A DNA stretch of 64,000 nucleotides from Candidatus Gastranaerophilales bacterium. GTDB lineage: Bacteria; Cyanobacteriota; Vampirovibrionia; Gastranaerophilales; Gastranaerophilaceae. The stretch lies in NCBI GenBank assembly GCA_017461425.1, contig JAFTXY010000007.1, positions 55,089 to 119,088 of the forward strand, written 5' to 3'. Within the stretch, counting starts at the first letter, position 1. Each line of letters opens with the position of its first letter. Positions 46,603 to 54,515 of this stretch are shown one piece after another. The notes beneath the pieces are model-generated. The model saw only the letters and a program-made list of their open reading frames with translations. It did not search any database and was not told the DNA's origin. The position numbers and the translations under genes are program-made.

Positions 46603-47279
46603 ATAATCTGCTCCATAATTTCTTTTGTAATTTCTGGAAAATTATTATCTTTCGCAAATGTTTCCATCTGATTTATAAGCTGAACAATTTGCCGAAACCT
46701 GTTATATTTTGAATGGATATATTCAATTGCATCAGGAGTGAACGGTATTTCAGATAGTTGGATTATAATTTGTGATAAATCATTTACCCCAAAAGTATCG
46801 AACTTTAACACTTCTGAAAATCTGTCATATAAATGCGTATAACGTTCAAGCTTTCTATGTACCAAACTCATTCCAATAAAAATTATTGGACAACCTGTTT
46901 CATCGTGAATATCCCTTAATGTTTCAATTGATTTGTAGTTATTCATAAGGTAATCAATTTCGTCAATAAAAATTATTTGTGGGCTTTGTTTTAACTTTTT
47001 AACTACAAGATTGAAATTATCAGAACTTAAAAATCTAGGGATTTCGTCAAGTTCTTTGACCATTTCTTCCAAAAGCCATCTGCCAGTCATAAGGTTTGAT
47101 GCTCTTAAATAAATTCCATCATATTTACACGCAAGCCATAATGCTGTTTGTGATTTTCCAAGTCCTGGCTCGCCATAAACAAGTCCCATCTTGGGTATGT
47201 TTTTAGGTTTATTAATCAGATTTTCAACAAGTCCGATGAAATTCTTTACATTAGTAGTTTTTACAAAAATCTTATTCAT
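46599..47279 (-). CDS. MuB/TnsC-like transposition ATPase
   Basis: 226 residues, AAA+ ATPase. Walker A GEPGLGKSQT (about 36-45), Walker B IIFIDEIDYL (about 97-106), sensor IIFIGMS (about 131) and a C-terminal lid with RFRQIVQLINQ. MuB-type proteins bind target DNA and activate the DDE transposase. It overlaps the transposase gene by eight bases and the next gene by four. Confidence 0.9.
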   Translation of the reverse strand: MNKIFVKTTNVKNFIGLVENLINKPKNIPKMGLVYGEPGLGKSQTALWLACKYDGIYLRASNLMTGRWLLEEMVKELDEIPRFLSSDNFNLVVKKLKQSPQIIFIDEIDYLMNNYKSIETLRDIHDETGCPIIFIGMSLVHRKLERYTHLYDRFSEVLKFDTFGVNDLSQIIIQLSEIPFTPDAIEYIHSKYNRFRQIVQLINQMETFAKDNNFPEITKEIMEQII

Positions 47280-48978
47280 ATAAAAGCTTATACTCCTTTG
47301 TATTTCTAAATTCTGCTATCCAAGAATTATTTGGATCATTTGCAACCAAATATTCATATTTATCAGCATTATTTTTGAACAGTGTTTGAACACCATTTAA
47401 ACGGGTATTAAATATAGGTTGGAGGGGTAAATGAGAATCAGATTGCTTTACTTGTGTTTCTAGCAATTTTATATCTTCCGTTTCAAGATATTTTTTAACC
47501 GATTCAATAGTTTTCTTCTTTAACTTTCGTTGACGCACAATTTTTTGCTTGTAATCCTCATAATCTTTAACGTCACCTAATAATTTTGCCATCGGATGAG
47601 TTTCGGTTACACGTTCTGCTGTGCACAAATATTCGCCTTTGTGGGTAAATACTTTTATTTTTGTTAAATCAAATAAATTGTATTTTATTAGAACTCTGCT
47701 CTTAAAGCCATACAATCTTTCATCAAAATAGTCACAATTTAAGAACCTAATTCCGTTTCGCTGAATTGTTTTAACTTCTGTAGCAAGCATCAAATCATCA
47801 AGCATATTAATATCAATGTTTTGTTTTTTACGGTACTCTAGAACTTCTGCTATGGTTTTATCCGGAGCATTAGGACAGGGTTGAGAATTCTTAAAACTCA
47901 GCCACATATCAATCATTTTTATTGTTTCCTCAATTGTTGGAATAAAATCATTATGAAGGTTTTTGTGAAATTTTTCATTCCTCATTAAATATGCAGGTTT
48001 ATTTTGAATGCTACTTCCGATATAACTTGGCAACAACTTTTCAAAACCTTCTTGAAACTCTTTAAAAAATCTTTCAATAACTTTTGCTCTTGCGTTATAC
48101 GGACGAGCAAAAACTGTTTCTATGCCAAGTTTTGAATACAAACCCTGAAAACCTAACTCAGTAAATCCCTTATCCTCTGTAAAATACTTAGCTCTAAATG
48201 CTCTGCCGTTATCCTGATACACAACTTTTGGAATCATATCGAGATTTATTATTGCGTTCCTGAGAGCCGAAGCTATACATTGCGTATTCTCTTCAAGCAT
48301 AATTTCATAGCCGACCAATGCTGTTGATTTCCAATCCAAGAATCCAACTAAGGTTGCCCTACAAGGTTTTCCTGTAAATGGATTTATTACTTGAAACGCT
48401 AATTTATGACCATCTGCCACAAGAATATCTCCGACTTCTAAAAGCGAAGCATCACGTTTTATATATGGTTCGACTTTATCCGAGAGTGCTTTTTCTCCGT
48501 CACGTGCTAAAATCCATTTATCATAATTATTATCTTTAAACCATTTTGCATAACGTCTAAATGTAATATCAGCGGGGATAAAACTTTGCCCTTGCTCATA
48601 CAATTTGTATTTAGTAAGTGCAATTGCTTTTCCAATTGATAATCTATTTGGATGCAAAAGTAAAGCCATAAAGATTTTTATTTCTTCGTCATTAAGAACT
48701 GTACGATATTCTCGTACAGTTGCATATTTGTATTGAGGTAAAAGTTTTGTATAATCTTCCGTGCCGTTCAACATTGCATACCAACGATGTAAACTTCCAC
48801 GAGAGATTTTACCTAAAATTTCAAACAGATGAGAATTTGAAGTATTATGTAATTTAACAAAATCATAATCAGCTTGAAGTTTATTTTGAGATTTCTTCCT
48901 AAACTCAAGCCATTTATGAATTACATCTAATCTGGCTAATGCTATTTGTTTTGATTTTTCAGGTGTAAATTCTACCAT
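47272..48978 (-). CDS. MuA-like DDE transposase
   Basis: 568 residues. N-terminal helical DNA-binding domains (1-175) precede an RNase H-fold catalytic core: Asp189 in LVADGHK, Asp256 in VYQDNGRAF and Glu302 in VIERFFKEF. A Mu-transposase C-terminal beta domain (about 425-500) and a basic tail follow. The start ATG is inside the left arm of a TGTGTATG/CATACACA inverted repeat (48978-49002), suggesting autoregulation. Paired with MuB and the phased TTGCAC sites beyond, it forms a transposition module of Mu/Tn552 type. Confidence 0.92.
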   Translation of the reverse strand: MVEFTPEKSKQIALARLDVIHKWLEFRKKSQNKLQADYDFVKLHNTSNSHLFEILGKISRGSLHRWYAMLNGTEDYTKLLPQYKYATVREYRTVLNDEEIKIFMALLLHPNRLSIGKAIALTKYKLYEQGQSFIPADITFRRYAKWFKDNNYDKWILARDGEKALSDKVEPYIKRDASLLEVGDILVADGHKLAFQVINPFTGKPCRATLVGFLDWKSTALVGYEIMLEENTQCIASALRNAIINLDMIPKVVYQDNGRAFRAKYFTEDKGFTELGFQGLYSKLGIETVFARPYNARAKVIERFFKEFQEGFEKLLPSYIGSSIQNKPAYLMRNEKFHKNLHNDFIPTIEETIKMIDMWLSFKNSQPCPNAPDKTIAEVLEYRKKQNIDINMLDDLMLATEVKTIQRNGIRFLNCDYFDERLYGFKSRVLIKYNLFDLTKIKVFTHKGEYLCTAERVTETHPMAKLLGDVKDYEDYKQKIVRQRKLKKKTIESVKKYLETEDIKLLETQVKQSDSHLPLQPIFNTRLNGVQTLFKNNADKYEYLVANDPNNSWIAEFRNTKEYKLLYE

Positions 48979-49002
48979 GTGTATGTTTCCTTTGCATACA
49001 CA
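48978..49002. promoter_or_regulatory. Inverted repeat at transposase start, candidate operator
   Basis: TGTGTATG and CATACACA are separated by nine bases, covering the start codon and ribosome-binding region (AAAGGAAAC) of the MuA-like gene. Binding there would block transposase expression. Confidence 0.5.
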
Positions 49003-49091
49003 TTAATTGCTCTCTTTCGCAGAAACATCAAGTCCTGAATCTCAATCTCAGAGACATTTCGACACATATCAAACTAAAAGATAAAATATTT

Positions 49092-49216
49092 TTGCACTTT
49101 GTTGCACAAAATTGCACAGGGTAATATTCAAATATATCAAGACTTCAAGCCAAGTTTAAAGACAAAAAAACAAAATATGAGTGCAAAATAGTGCAAGAAA
49201 AGGGATGAAAGTGCAA
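49092..49216. repeat. Helically phased TTGCAC / GTGCAA sites (candidate transposase-binding end)
   Basis: Three TTGCAC sites start at 49092, 49102 and 49112, exactly 10 bp apart. Three reverse-complement GTGCAA sites start at 49181, 49191 and 49211, also on a 10-bp grid. The two clusters face each other about 64 bp apart. They lie between the MuA start and the 93-bp repeat. No coding frame here is convincing. The rest of the 48979-49724 gap holds the operator-like repeat, the 93-bp repeat, tRNA-Lys and the tandem repeat. Confidence 0.7.
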
Positions 49217-49317
49217 AAATTGTCCCTCAAATATCAACACTATATATTAGCCTCATTTGCCCTAAACTCGGCACTTTCTCTACAAAACTCCCATCACAAA
49301 AGTCCTGTTAGATTATA

Positions 49318-49410
49318 TGAGCATTTTTCGAGAGGGCAAAAGCGGAGCGGTTGCTCCCGACGGACCTCTTTGAATTAGTGTAAGTGTTGAATAAAAATTT
49401 GGGTCCGGTG
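49318..49410. repeat. 93-bp direct repeat, right copy, overlapping tRNA-Lys 3' end
   Basis: Matches 27517-27609 (92/93). Its last 11 bases are the 3' end of the intact tRNA-Lys gene; the other 82 are immediately downstream of the tRNA. The two copies bracket about 21.8 kb. Confidence 0.9.
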
Positions 49411-49472
49411 GGACTCGAACCCACGACCAAGAGATTAAGAGTCTCCTGCTCTACCAACTGAGCTACAAACCC
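49400..49472 (-). tRNA. tRNA-Lys (CTT)
   Basis: Full cloverleaf, 73 nucleotides without CCA. Acceptor GGGTTTG pairs with CGGACCC (two G-T pairs), D arm GCTC-AGTTGGTA-GAGC, anticodon stem GGAGA/TCTCT with loop CTCTTAA (anticodon CTT), variable TGGTC, T arm GTGGG-TTCGAGT-CCCAC, discriminator A. The 3' end points towards the accessory segment. Confidence 0.95.
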
Positions 49473-49665
49473 AAAATTATACTATTAAATTTTCAACCTT
49501 CTGCTCAGTTGCTAGAGCAGGCTCTACGTTTTTTTTGATGTTTCGCATTGCTCAACAAGGAGCTACAAACCCAAAATTATACTATTAAATTTTCAATCTT
49601 CTGCTCAGTTGCTAGAGCAGGCTCTACGTTTTTTTGATGTTTCGCATTGCTCAACAAGGAGCTAC
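49460..49665. repeat. Tandem 100-bp repeat starting in tRNA-Lys
   Basis: GAGCTACAA recurs at 49460, 49560 and 49659. Unit 1 begins with the 5' end of the tRNA gene and runs to 49559; unit 2 repeats it with one substitution and one base less in a T run; unit 3 stops after nine bases. Each unit also contains GCTCAGTTGCTAGAGC, a D-arm-like hairpin on the plus strand. Duplication therefore copied a tRNA 5' fragment rather than a whole tRNA. Confidence 0.85.
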
Positions 49666-49724
49666 AACAAAAATACACTATATACTATAAAATATCCGTA
49701 TGTTAAAATCAAGTAGAGATTATT

Positions 49725-50600
49725 ATGACTATTATTCCTGAAAATTTAATAATTCATAGCCCGGATAAAAAGCTTCTTAAAAAAATGAATGATTTTGAAT
49801 TGGACGAAGAAGTTTTATTTGAATGCGAATCGGATTTTCATTCTATCAGTGTTGTTGATACCAAAATTGGCAGATTTTTAAAATATAACGATACATATCA
49901 AGCAGGCTTTATTAAAACAAAAGAATATAAAGGTAATCTGCCATATATAAATTATTTTTTAATTCCTTATTTAATAAATGATAATGTCAAAAATATTTTA
50001 TTTATTGGATTGGGTTCTGGGTTTATAATAAAGCAATATGAAAAACTTTTTAAAAATTTAAAAAAAATTGATATTATTGATATTGAAGAAAATATTCCAA
50101 TAATTGCACAAAGATATTTTGATTTTAATTTTTCAAATATTTCTAATTTTTATTTGCAAGATGCTTTAATTTTTTTAAAAAATACTAAAATAAAATATGA
50201 TTTAATTGTAGTTGATGTTGCTGGAGATGAAGGTATTGATGAAAGATTTTGCGATAAAGAATATTTAAAATTAATCAAAAAAAGATTAACCAAAAATGGA
50301 ATTTTTGTTTCAAACATGCCATCTAGTAGAGATATTTTTCACAAAAATAATCAATTTGCACTAAATTTAATCAAAGACTATAAAGAAAATTTTAAAAATG
50401 TATTAATTTTTAATGGTGAAACTTCGAATGAAATATTTTATAAAACATTTTTTGATTTAGATGAAATTGTTCTAGATGTAACGAATTTGATTATGATTTC
50501 AGCTGATATTGATTTAAAAATTTCCGAAAAAAATATTACTGAAATTGTAAAATTAAAAATTGATATAAATAAATATTTAAAAGATTTAGTTAATAATTAA
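49725..50600 (+). CDS. Spermidine-synthase-like protein
   Basis: 291 residues. A short N-terminal beta domain (15-85) precedes a Rossmann methyltransferase-like fold: LFIGLGSGFIIKQ (about 90-102), the acidic strand end IDIEENIPIIAQRYF and DLIVVDVAGDEGID (about 162-175). The layout is that of SpeE, but the aminopropyl-site Asp-Ser/Thr of true spermidine synthases is not obvious, so it may be a non-catalytic or different-substrate relative. Very AT-rich (Lys/Ile/Asn codons). It probably has its own promoter; it ends 55 bases before glk. Confidence 0.8.
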   Translation: MTIIPENLIIHSPDKKLLKKMNDFELDEEVLFECESDFHSISVVDTKIGRFLKYNDTYQAGFIKTKEYKGNLPYINYFLIPYLINDNVKNILFIGLGSGFIIKQYEKLFKNLKKIDIIDIEENIPIIAQRYFDFNFSNISNFYLQDALIFLKNTKIKYDLIVVDVAGDEGIDERFCDKEYLKLIKKRLTKNGIFVSNMPSSRDIFHKNNQFALNLIKDYKENFKNVLIFNGETSNEIFYKTFFDLDEIVLDVTNLIMISADIDLKISEKNITEIVKLKIDINKYLKDLVNN

Positions 50601-50655
50601 TTCTTCAAAAGTTTTTGTGATAAAATTTTTTTATATTGTTTTTAAGGAGGAATTA

Positions 50656-51609
50656 ATGAAAAAGTACAGAATAGGGGTTGATATTGGCGGAACAAATATT
50701 AAAATCGCCCTTGTTGATTTTGATGGTAAAATAATTTATTCAAACACAGTTCCAACTCGTGCTGAAATGGGTTATGAAGCTGGTGTTAATAATATAAAAC
50801 AAGCTATAAAAGAATTAATGCAAGAAACAAACCAGGATGCAAAAACAATTGAAGCAATTGGTTTTGGCTTACCTGGTCAAATTGATTATAAAGAAGGTAT
50901 TGTAAAAAATCTTCCAAATATTCCTGGCTGGGTTAATATTCCGTTAGCTAAAATGATTGAAGATGAATTTTCTATTCCAACAAAATTGGATAACGATGTG
51001 CGTTGCGCAGCACTAGGTGAATTAAATTTCGGCGCAGGTAAAGGTTGTGAAAATCTAATTTGTATTACAGTTGGAACAGGAATTGGCTCAGGTATTGTAT
51101 TAAATGGAAAACTAATTCGTGGTGCATCAAATGCTGCTGGTGAAATCGGTCACATTAAAATGGATATGACAGGTGGACCATTATGCGGATGTGGCGATTA
51201 TGGATGTTTTGAAGCATATGCTTCTGGTCCTGCTATTGTAACAATGGCTCGTGAATATATTTCTGGTGGCAAATCTGCTAAATATAAAGAAATGGCTACT
51301 GATGGAATAATCACTCCATATATTGTTGCGCAAGCTGCACTGCAAGGCGATGCTGTTTCAATACAAATATTCAAACAAATGGGTAAAATTATTGGTATAG
51401 GCTTATCTTCTGTAATCAATTTATTGAATCCTGAAAAAATTATTATTGGTGGTGGAGTTGCTGATGCTGGTGATTTATTATTAGAGCCAATCAGAAAAAC
51501 AATCGCTGATAGAGCTATGCCAATACAGGCAGCTGCTGTACAAGTTGTGCCTGCACAATTAGCAAACACAGCAGGTGTTATTGGGGCAAGTTTATTAATA
51601 AACAGTTAG
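50656..51609 (+). CDS. glk: ROK-family glucokinase
   Basis: 317 residues from the ATG at 50656, which has AAGGAGG seven bases upstream; the longer frame adds 13 residues without a ribosome-binding site. It phosphorylates glucose (or another hexose) for glycolysis. ATP site GVDIGGTNIK (6-15), LDNDVRCAALGE near 104, GTGIGSGIV and the ROK zinc motif CGCGDYGCFEAYASG (about 179-193). Likely first gene of an operon with holA, seven bases downstream. Confidence 0.93.
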   Translation: MKKYRIGVDIGGTNIKIALVDFDGKIIYSNTVPTRAEMGYEAGVNNIKQAIKELMQETNQDAKTIEAIGFGLPGQIDYKEGIVKNLPNIPGWVNIPLAKMIEDEFSIPTKLDNDVRCAALGELNFGAGKGCENLICITVGTGIGSGIVLNGKLIRGASNAAGEIGHIKMDMTGGPLCGCGDYGCFEAYASGPAIVTMAREYISGGKSAKYKEMATDGIITPYIVAQAALQGDAVSIQIFKQMGKIIGIGLSSVINLLNPEKIIIGGGVADAGDLLLEPIRKTIADRAMPIQAAAVQVVPAQLANTAGVIGASLLINS

Positions 51610-51616
51610 AAGGTAT

Positions 51617-52609
51617 ATGCCAATACATTTTTTATGGGGTGATGAAGATTATTTAATCGAAAAAGCCTCAAATAAAATAAAAAAAGAAATTTTAAAAGAT
51701 GATATCAACGAGCTCAATTATAGAGCCGTTGATAACCCATCTTTTTCTTTGTTTTCAGAGCTTTTAAGAACAAATGCAATGATGTTTGGCGATGTTGTTG
51801 TCCAAATAAAATGTTCAAAATATTTTCTAGAATCTAAAAATAAGGAAAAGTTGGATGATAAGCAAACGCAAGAATTGATAAATGCGCTAAATAATATTTC
51901 AGATAGAGTTCATTTGATTTTAATCTGCCCAACTCCAAGAGGTGAAAAGAAAAAGCCAGATAGCAGAAAAAAACTTTATAAAGAGCTTATTAAATTGACA
52001 ACTCCTCAGGAATTTCAATCTTATAGAAGTTATGAAGAATATAAATTAATTCCTGTTATTAAACAAATGGCGCAAGAAATTGGATTGAAAATTGGACAAA
52101 ATGAAGCTTCTTTATTAATCCAAACAATAGGTTCATCTTTAAGGGATATATCTGTTCAATTAGAAAAATTAAAACTATATGCCCATCCTAAAGATATAGT
52201 TGAAATTGAAATGATTAATAATATTGTTTCAAATAATGCTGATATTTTTGCTCTTGTGGATATAATTTTAAAAAAAGATTGGGCTCAGGCTATGAATTTA
52301 ATTTCTGAAATATTGCAAAAAGAGCATTTTTTGCCATCTTTAGCTTTTATTCAAACGACAATTACGAATTTATTAAAAATAAAATTGTATGCTAATAGAT
52401 TAACAAGTTTTGAGCTTGCCACAAAATTGAATCAAAATGAATTTATAGTCAAAAAAAATATTGAAAAATTGAGAAATGTCGATTTAGCAGATTTAATTAG
52501 ATTGAAAATTAATTTAACAGATGCTGAATATAAATTAAAAACAGGGGTTATAAAAGACCCAATATGTGCATATGAGCTTGCTTTTTTAGGAGGTTCTTGT
52601 GTTAGATAG
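51617..52609 (+). CDS. holA: DNA polymerase III subunit delta
   Basis: 330 residues. HolA opens the beta clamp within the clamp loader. The start HFLWGDEDYLIEK is the family's walker-like region, followed by LLIQTIGSSLRDISVQLEKL (about 167-186, quoted in part SLRDISVQLEKL) and the C-terminal collar helices. A GAAGG site precedes the ATG. Its last 11 bases overlap holB, which encodes the partner subunit. Confidence 0.92.
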   Translation: MPIHFLWGDEDYLIEKASNKIKKEILKDDINELNYRAVDNPSFSLFSELLRTNAMMFGDVVVQIKCSKYFLESKNKEKLDDKQTQELINALNNISDRVHLILICPTPRGEKKKPDSRKKLYKELIKLTTPQEFQSYRSYEEYKLIPVIKQMAQEIGLKIGQNEASLLIQTIGSSLRDISVQLEKLKLYAHPKDIVEIEMINNIVSNNADIFALVDIILKKDWAQAMNLISEILQKEHFLPSLAFIQTTITNLLKIKLYANRLTSFELATKLNQNEFIVKKNIEKLRNVDLADLIRLKINLTDAEYKLKTGVIKDPICAYELAFLGGSCVR

Positions 52610-53543
52610 TTTATTTAAAAATAAAATTCCATTTGCTTATGAATATTTTTCAAATTTATTAGAATTGGTTTTTCAGAAAAAAAGAACTTTTCCTCAAGCA
52701 TTAATTTTTGAGGGGAATGATACTAAAACGCAATATTTATTTGTGCTAGAGTTAGCCAGAATTTTAAATTGTCAAAATGATAAAAGTAAAGATTGTAATT
52801 GTATTAACTGTAAATGGATTAAATCTTTTGCACATCCTGCTGTTAATAATGTTTCGCAAATTCATTTCAAGGGTGAAAATGATGAATCAAAAACTGTAAT
52901 TTCGGTTAAACAAGCAAGAGAAATTGAGAAAAATTTAAGTCTTTCGTCAGATTATTATCGATTTTTTATATTTTTCTCTTCGTCCGAAAAAGAATATTTT
53001 GAAAACGAATTGAATGATTTTAAAAATTTAGGATATGAAACAAATATAAATTATTCAATTCAACCATTGGAATATAAAACATTTCATAGTGCAACATTGA
53101 ATGCAATGTTAAAATCAATCGAAGAACCACCAGAAAATACAGTTTTTATATTTTTAACAAAATCAAAAGAAGATATTTTGCCAACGATTGTTTCAAGGTG
53201 TCTTGTTTTTAAATTAAGCGGGCATAAAGAATCTTTAAACTGGAATGATATCAAGGGTTTGGTTTCAAATTATCCAAATATAACGTATGATATTGCGTTT
53301 GATATTTCTGATAATATTCAAAAATATTTAAAAGAAACTAATCTTGATTGTGAGTTGTTTTTGAACAAGTTTTTAGAATATTTAAAAGATATTTTAAAGC
53401 AAAATATAAATAATAACGATTTAGCAATCAAAATAAATAAAGACATTAGATTAATTAATGATGCAATAAAACATACAAGGGCAAATATTTCTGAAAAAAT
53501 AATTCTAGATACATTGATGCTTAGAATTGCACGAGGTTTTTAA
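52599..53543 (+). CDS. holB: DNA polymerase III subunit delta'
   Basis: 314 residues, GTG start with AGGAGG five bases upstream. Clamp-loader AAA+ protein without a working P-loop: the region after FPQALIFEGND lacks GKT, normal for delta'. The zinc cluster CNCINCKWIKSFAHP (about 67-81), LNAMLKSIEEPPENTVFIFLT (about 163, quoted in part MLKSIEEPPEN) and PTIVSRCLVF identify it. An insertion of Phe/Glu-rich sequence near 125-150 is longer than usual. Coupled to holA. Confidence 0.9.
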   Translation: MLDSLFKNKIPFAYEYFSNLLELVFQKKRTFPQALIFEGNDTKTQYLFVLELARILNCQNDKSKDCNCINCKWIKSFAHPAVNNVSQIHFKGENDESKTVISVKQAREIEKNLSLSSDYYRFFIFFSSSEKEYFENELNDFKNLGYETNINYSIQPLEYKTFHSATLNAMLKSIEEPPENTVFIFLTKSKEDILPTIVSRCLVFKLSGHKESLNWNDIKGLVSNYPNITYDIAFDISDNIQKYLKETNLDCELFLNKFLEYLKDILKQNINNNDLAIKINKDIRLINDAIKHTRANISEKIILDTLMLRIARGF

Positions 53544-54515
53544 GTGGATAAACCAATTATAGCAATTTCAATACCAACAGGAATTGGTGCCGATATAGGC
53601 GGGTATGCAGGTGACTTTGGTCATATTGCGAGAGAGTTTGCAAAGCACTTTCATGTAATCGTTAATCCAAATGCAGTTAATGGTGGAATTTTAAGTGCAA
53701 TTAATTACGATATGAGTTATCTTGAGGGTTATTTATTTGATACCTTTTTTAAGGGGGATATTCAAATTTTTCCTAAAAAACTTTATGAAACAAATAAAAT
53801 AGGGGTAATATTTGATTGTGCAATACCTAAGGATATTTTAAATGTTCATTTAAATACAATTTCTGCTCTCAAAATGGTTCAGGGTATTGATATAGATGAA
53901 ATCGAATATACAAATAAAAATGTTGGGGTTGAATTAAAAATAGAAAATGGAATTTCGTATGGAAGTTTAAAAAACCCAAATGAAATATTGCATTCTGCTG
54001 AAAAACTTATTAAAAAAGGAGTTGAAGCAATTGCTGTTGTTTGTTTTTTTGGAGAAGATTCTGAAGATTTTGATTATTCAAATGGTTGCGGAGTTGACCC
54101 GATAGGCGGCGTTGAGGCAGTAATTTCTCATTTAATTACTAAAGAATTCAAAATTCCTTGTGCACATGCGCCTGCATTTTATGAAATTGATATTTCAAGC
54201 AATATTGTTAATCCAAAAGTTTCATCGGAATTAATAAGCTCAACATATTTCCCTTGCATTGCTCAAGGGCTTTCAATTGCCCCAAAGATAACTCAAAAAA
54301 ATGGTATTAAAAATACGGATGTCAAATATTTAATTGTTCCGTATGATGCTCTGGGTTCGAGTGCTGTGTTATCATGTATCGAAAATAATATTAAAATAAT
54401 TACTGTTAAAAATAAAACTGTTTTAAATGTTGATTACAATAAATTAAAAATTAAACCATACAAACAGTTTGATACATATAAGGAGTGTTTATGCGAGATC
54501 TTAACAAAGAAATAG
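53544..54515 (+). CDS. DUF3326 family protein
   Basis: 323 residues, GTG start directly after the holB stop with GAGG upstream. DUF3326 is a family of unknown function best known from cyanobacteria and plastids. The sequence shows its conserved blocks: SIPTGIGADIGGYAGD (9-24), NPNAVNGG, YLEGYLFD, GCGVDPIGGVEAVISH (about 183-198), PCAHAPAFYE and the late PYDALGSSAV. No membrane segment. It supports the cyanobacterial-relative placement. It overlaps the next gene by 25 bases. Confidence 0.88.
   Translation: MDKPIIAISIPTGIGADIGGYAGDFGHIAREFAKHFHVIVNPNAVNGGILSAINYDMSYLEGYLFDTFFKGDIQIFPKKLYETNKIGVIFDCAIPKDILNVHLNTISALKMVQGIDIDEIEYTNKNVGVELKIENGISYGSLKNPNEILHSAEKLIKKGVEAIAVVCFFGEDSEDFDYSNGCGVDPIGGVEAVISHLITKEFKIPCAHAPAFYEIDISSNIVNPKVSSELISSTYFPCIAQGLSIAPKITQKNGIKNTDVKYLIVPYDALGSSAVLSCIENNIKIITVKNKTVLNVDYNKLKIKPYKQFDTYKECLCEILTKK

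Noticed and set aside
45681..48978. Complete Mu-like prophage
   Set aside because: No head, tail, lysis or portal genes; the module ends at DUF1804 and is followed by glnA. A transposon or remnant is the better reading.
49092..49216. CRISPR-like spaced repeats
   Set aside because: Units are 6 bp with 4-bp gaps on a helical grid and in two orientations, with no spacers and no cas genes.
49181..49378. 65-codon plus-strand frame starting in the phased sites and ending in the 93-bp repeat
   Set aside because: It runs through the GTGCAA array and the repeat, has no ribosome-binding site, and its sequence is explained by the repeats.
49560..49665. Second and third tRNA copies in the tandem repeat
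   Set aside because: Only the 5' acceptor and part of the D arm are present; no anticodon or T arm, so no cloverleaf.
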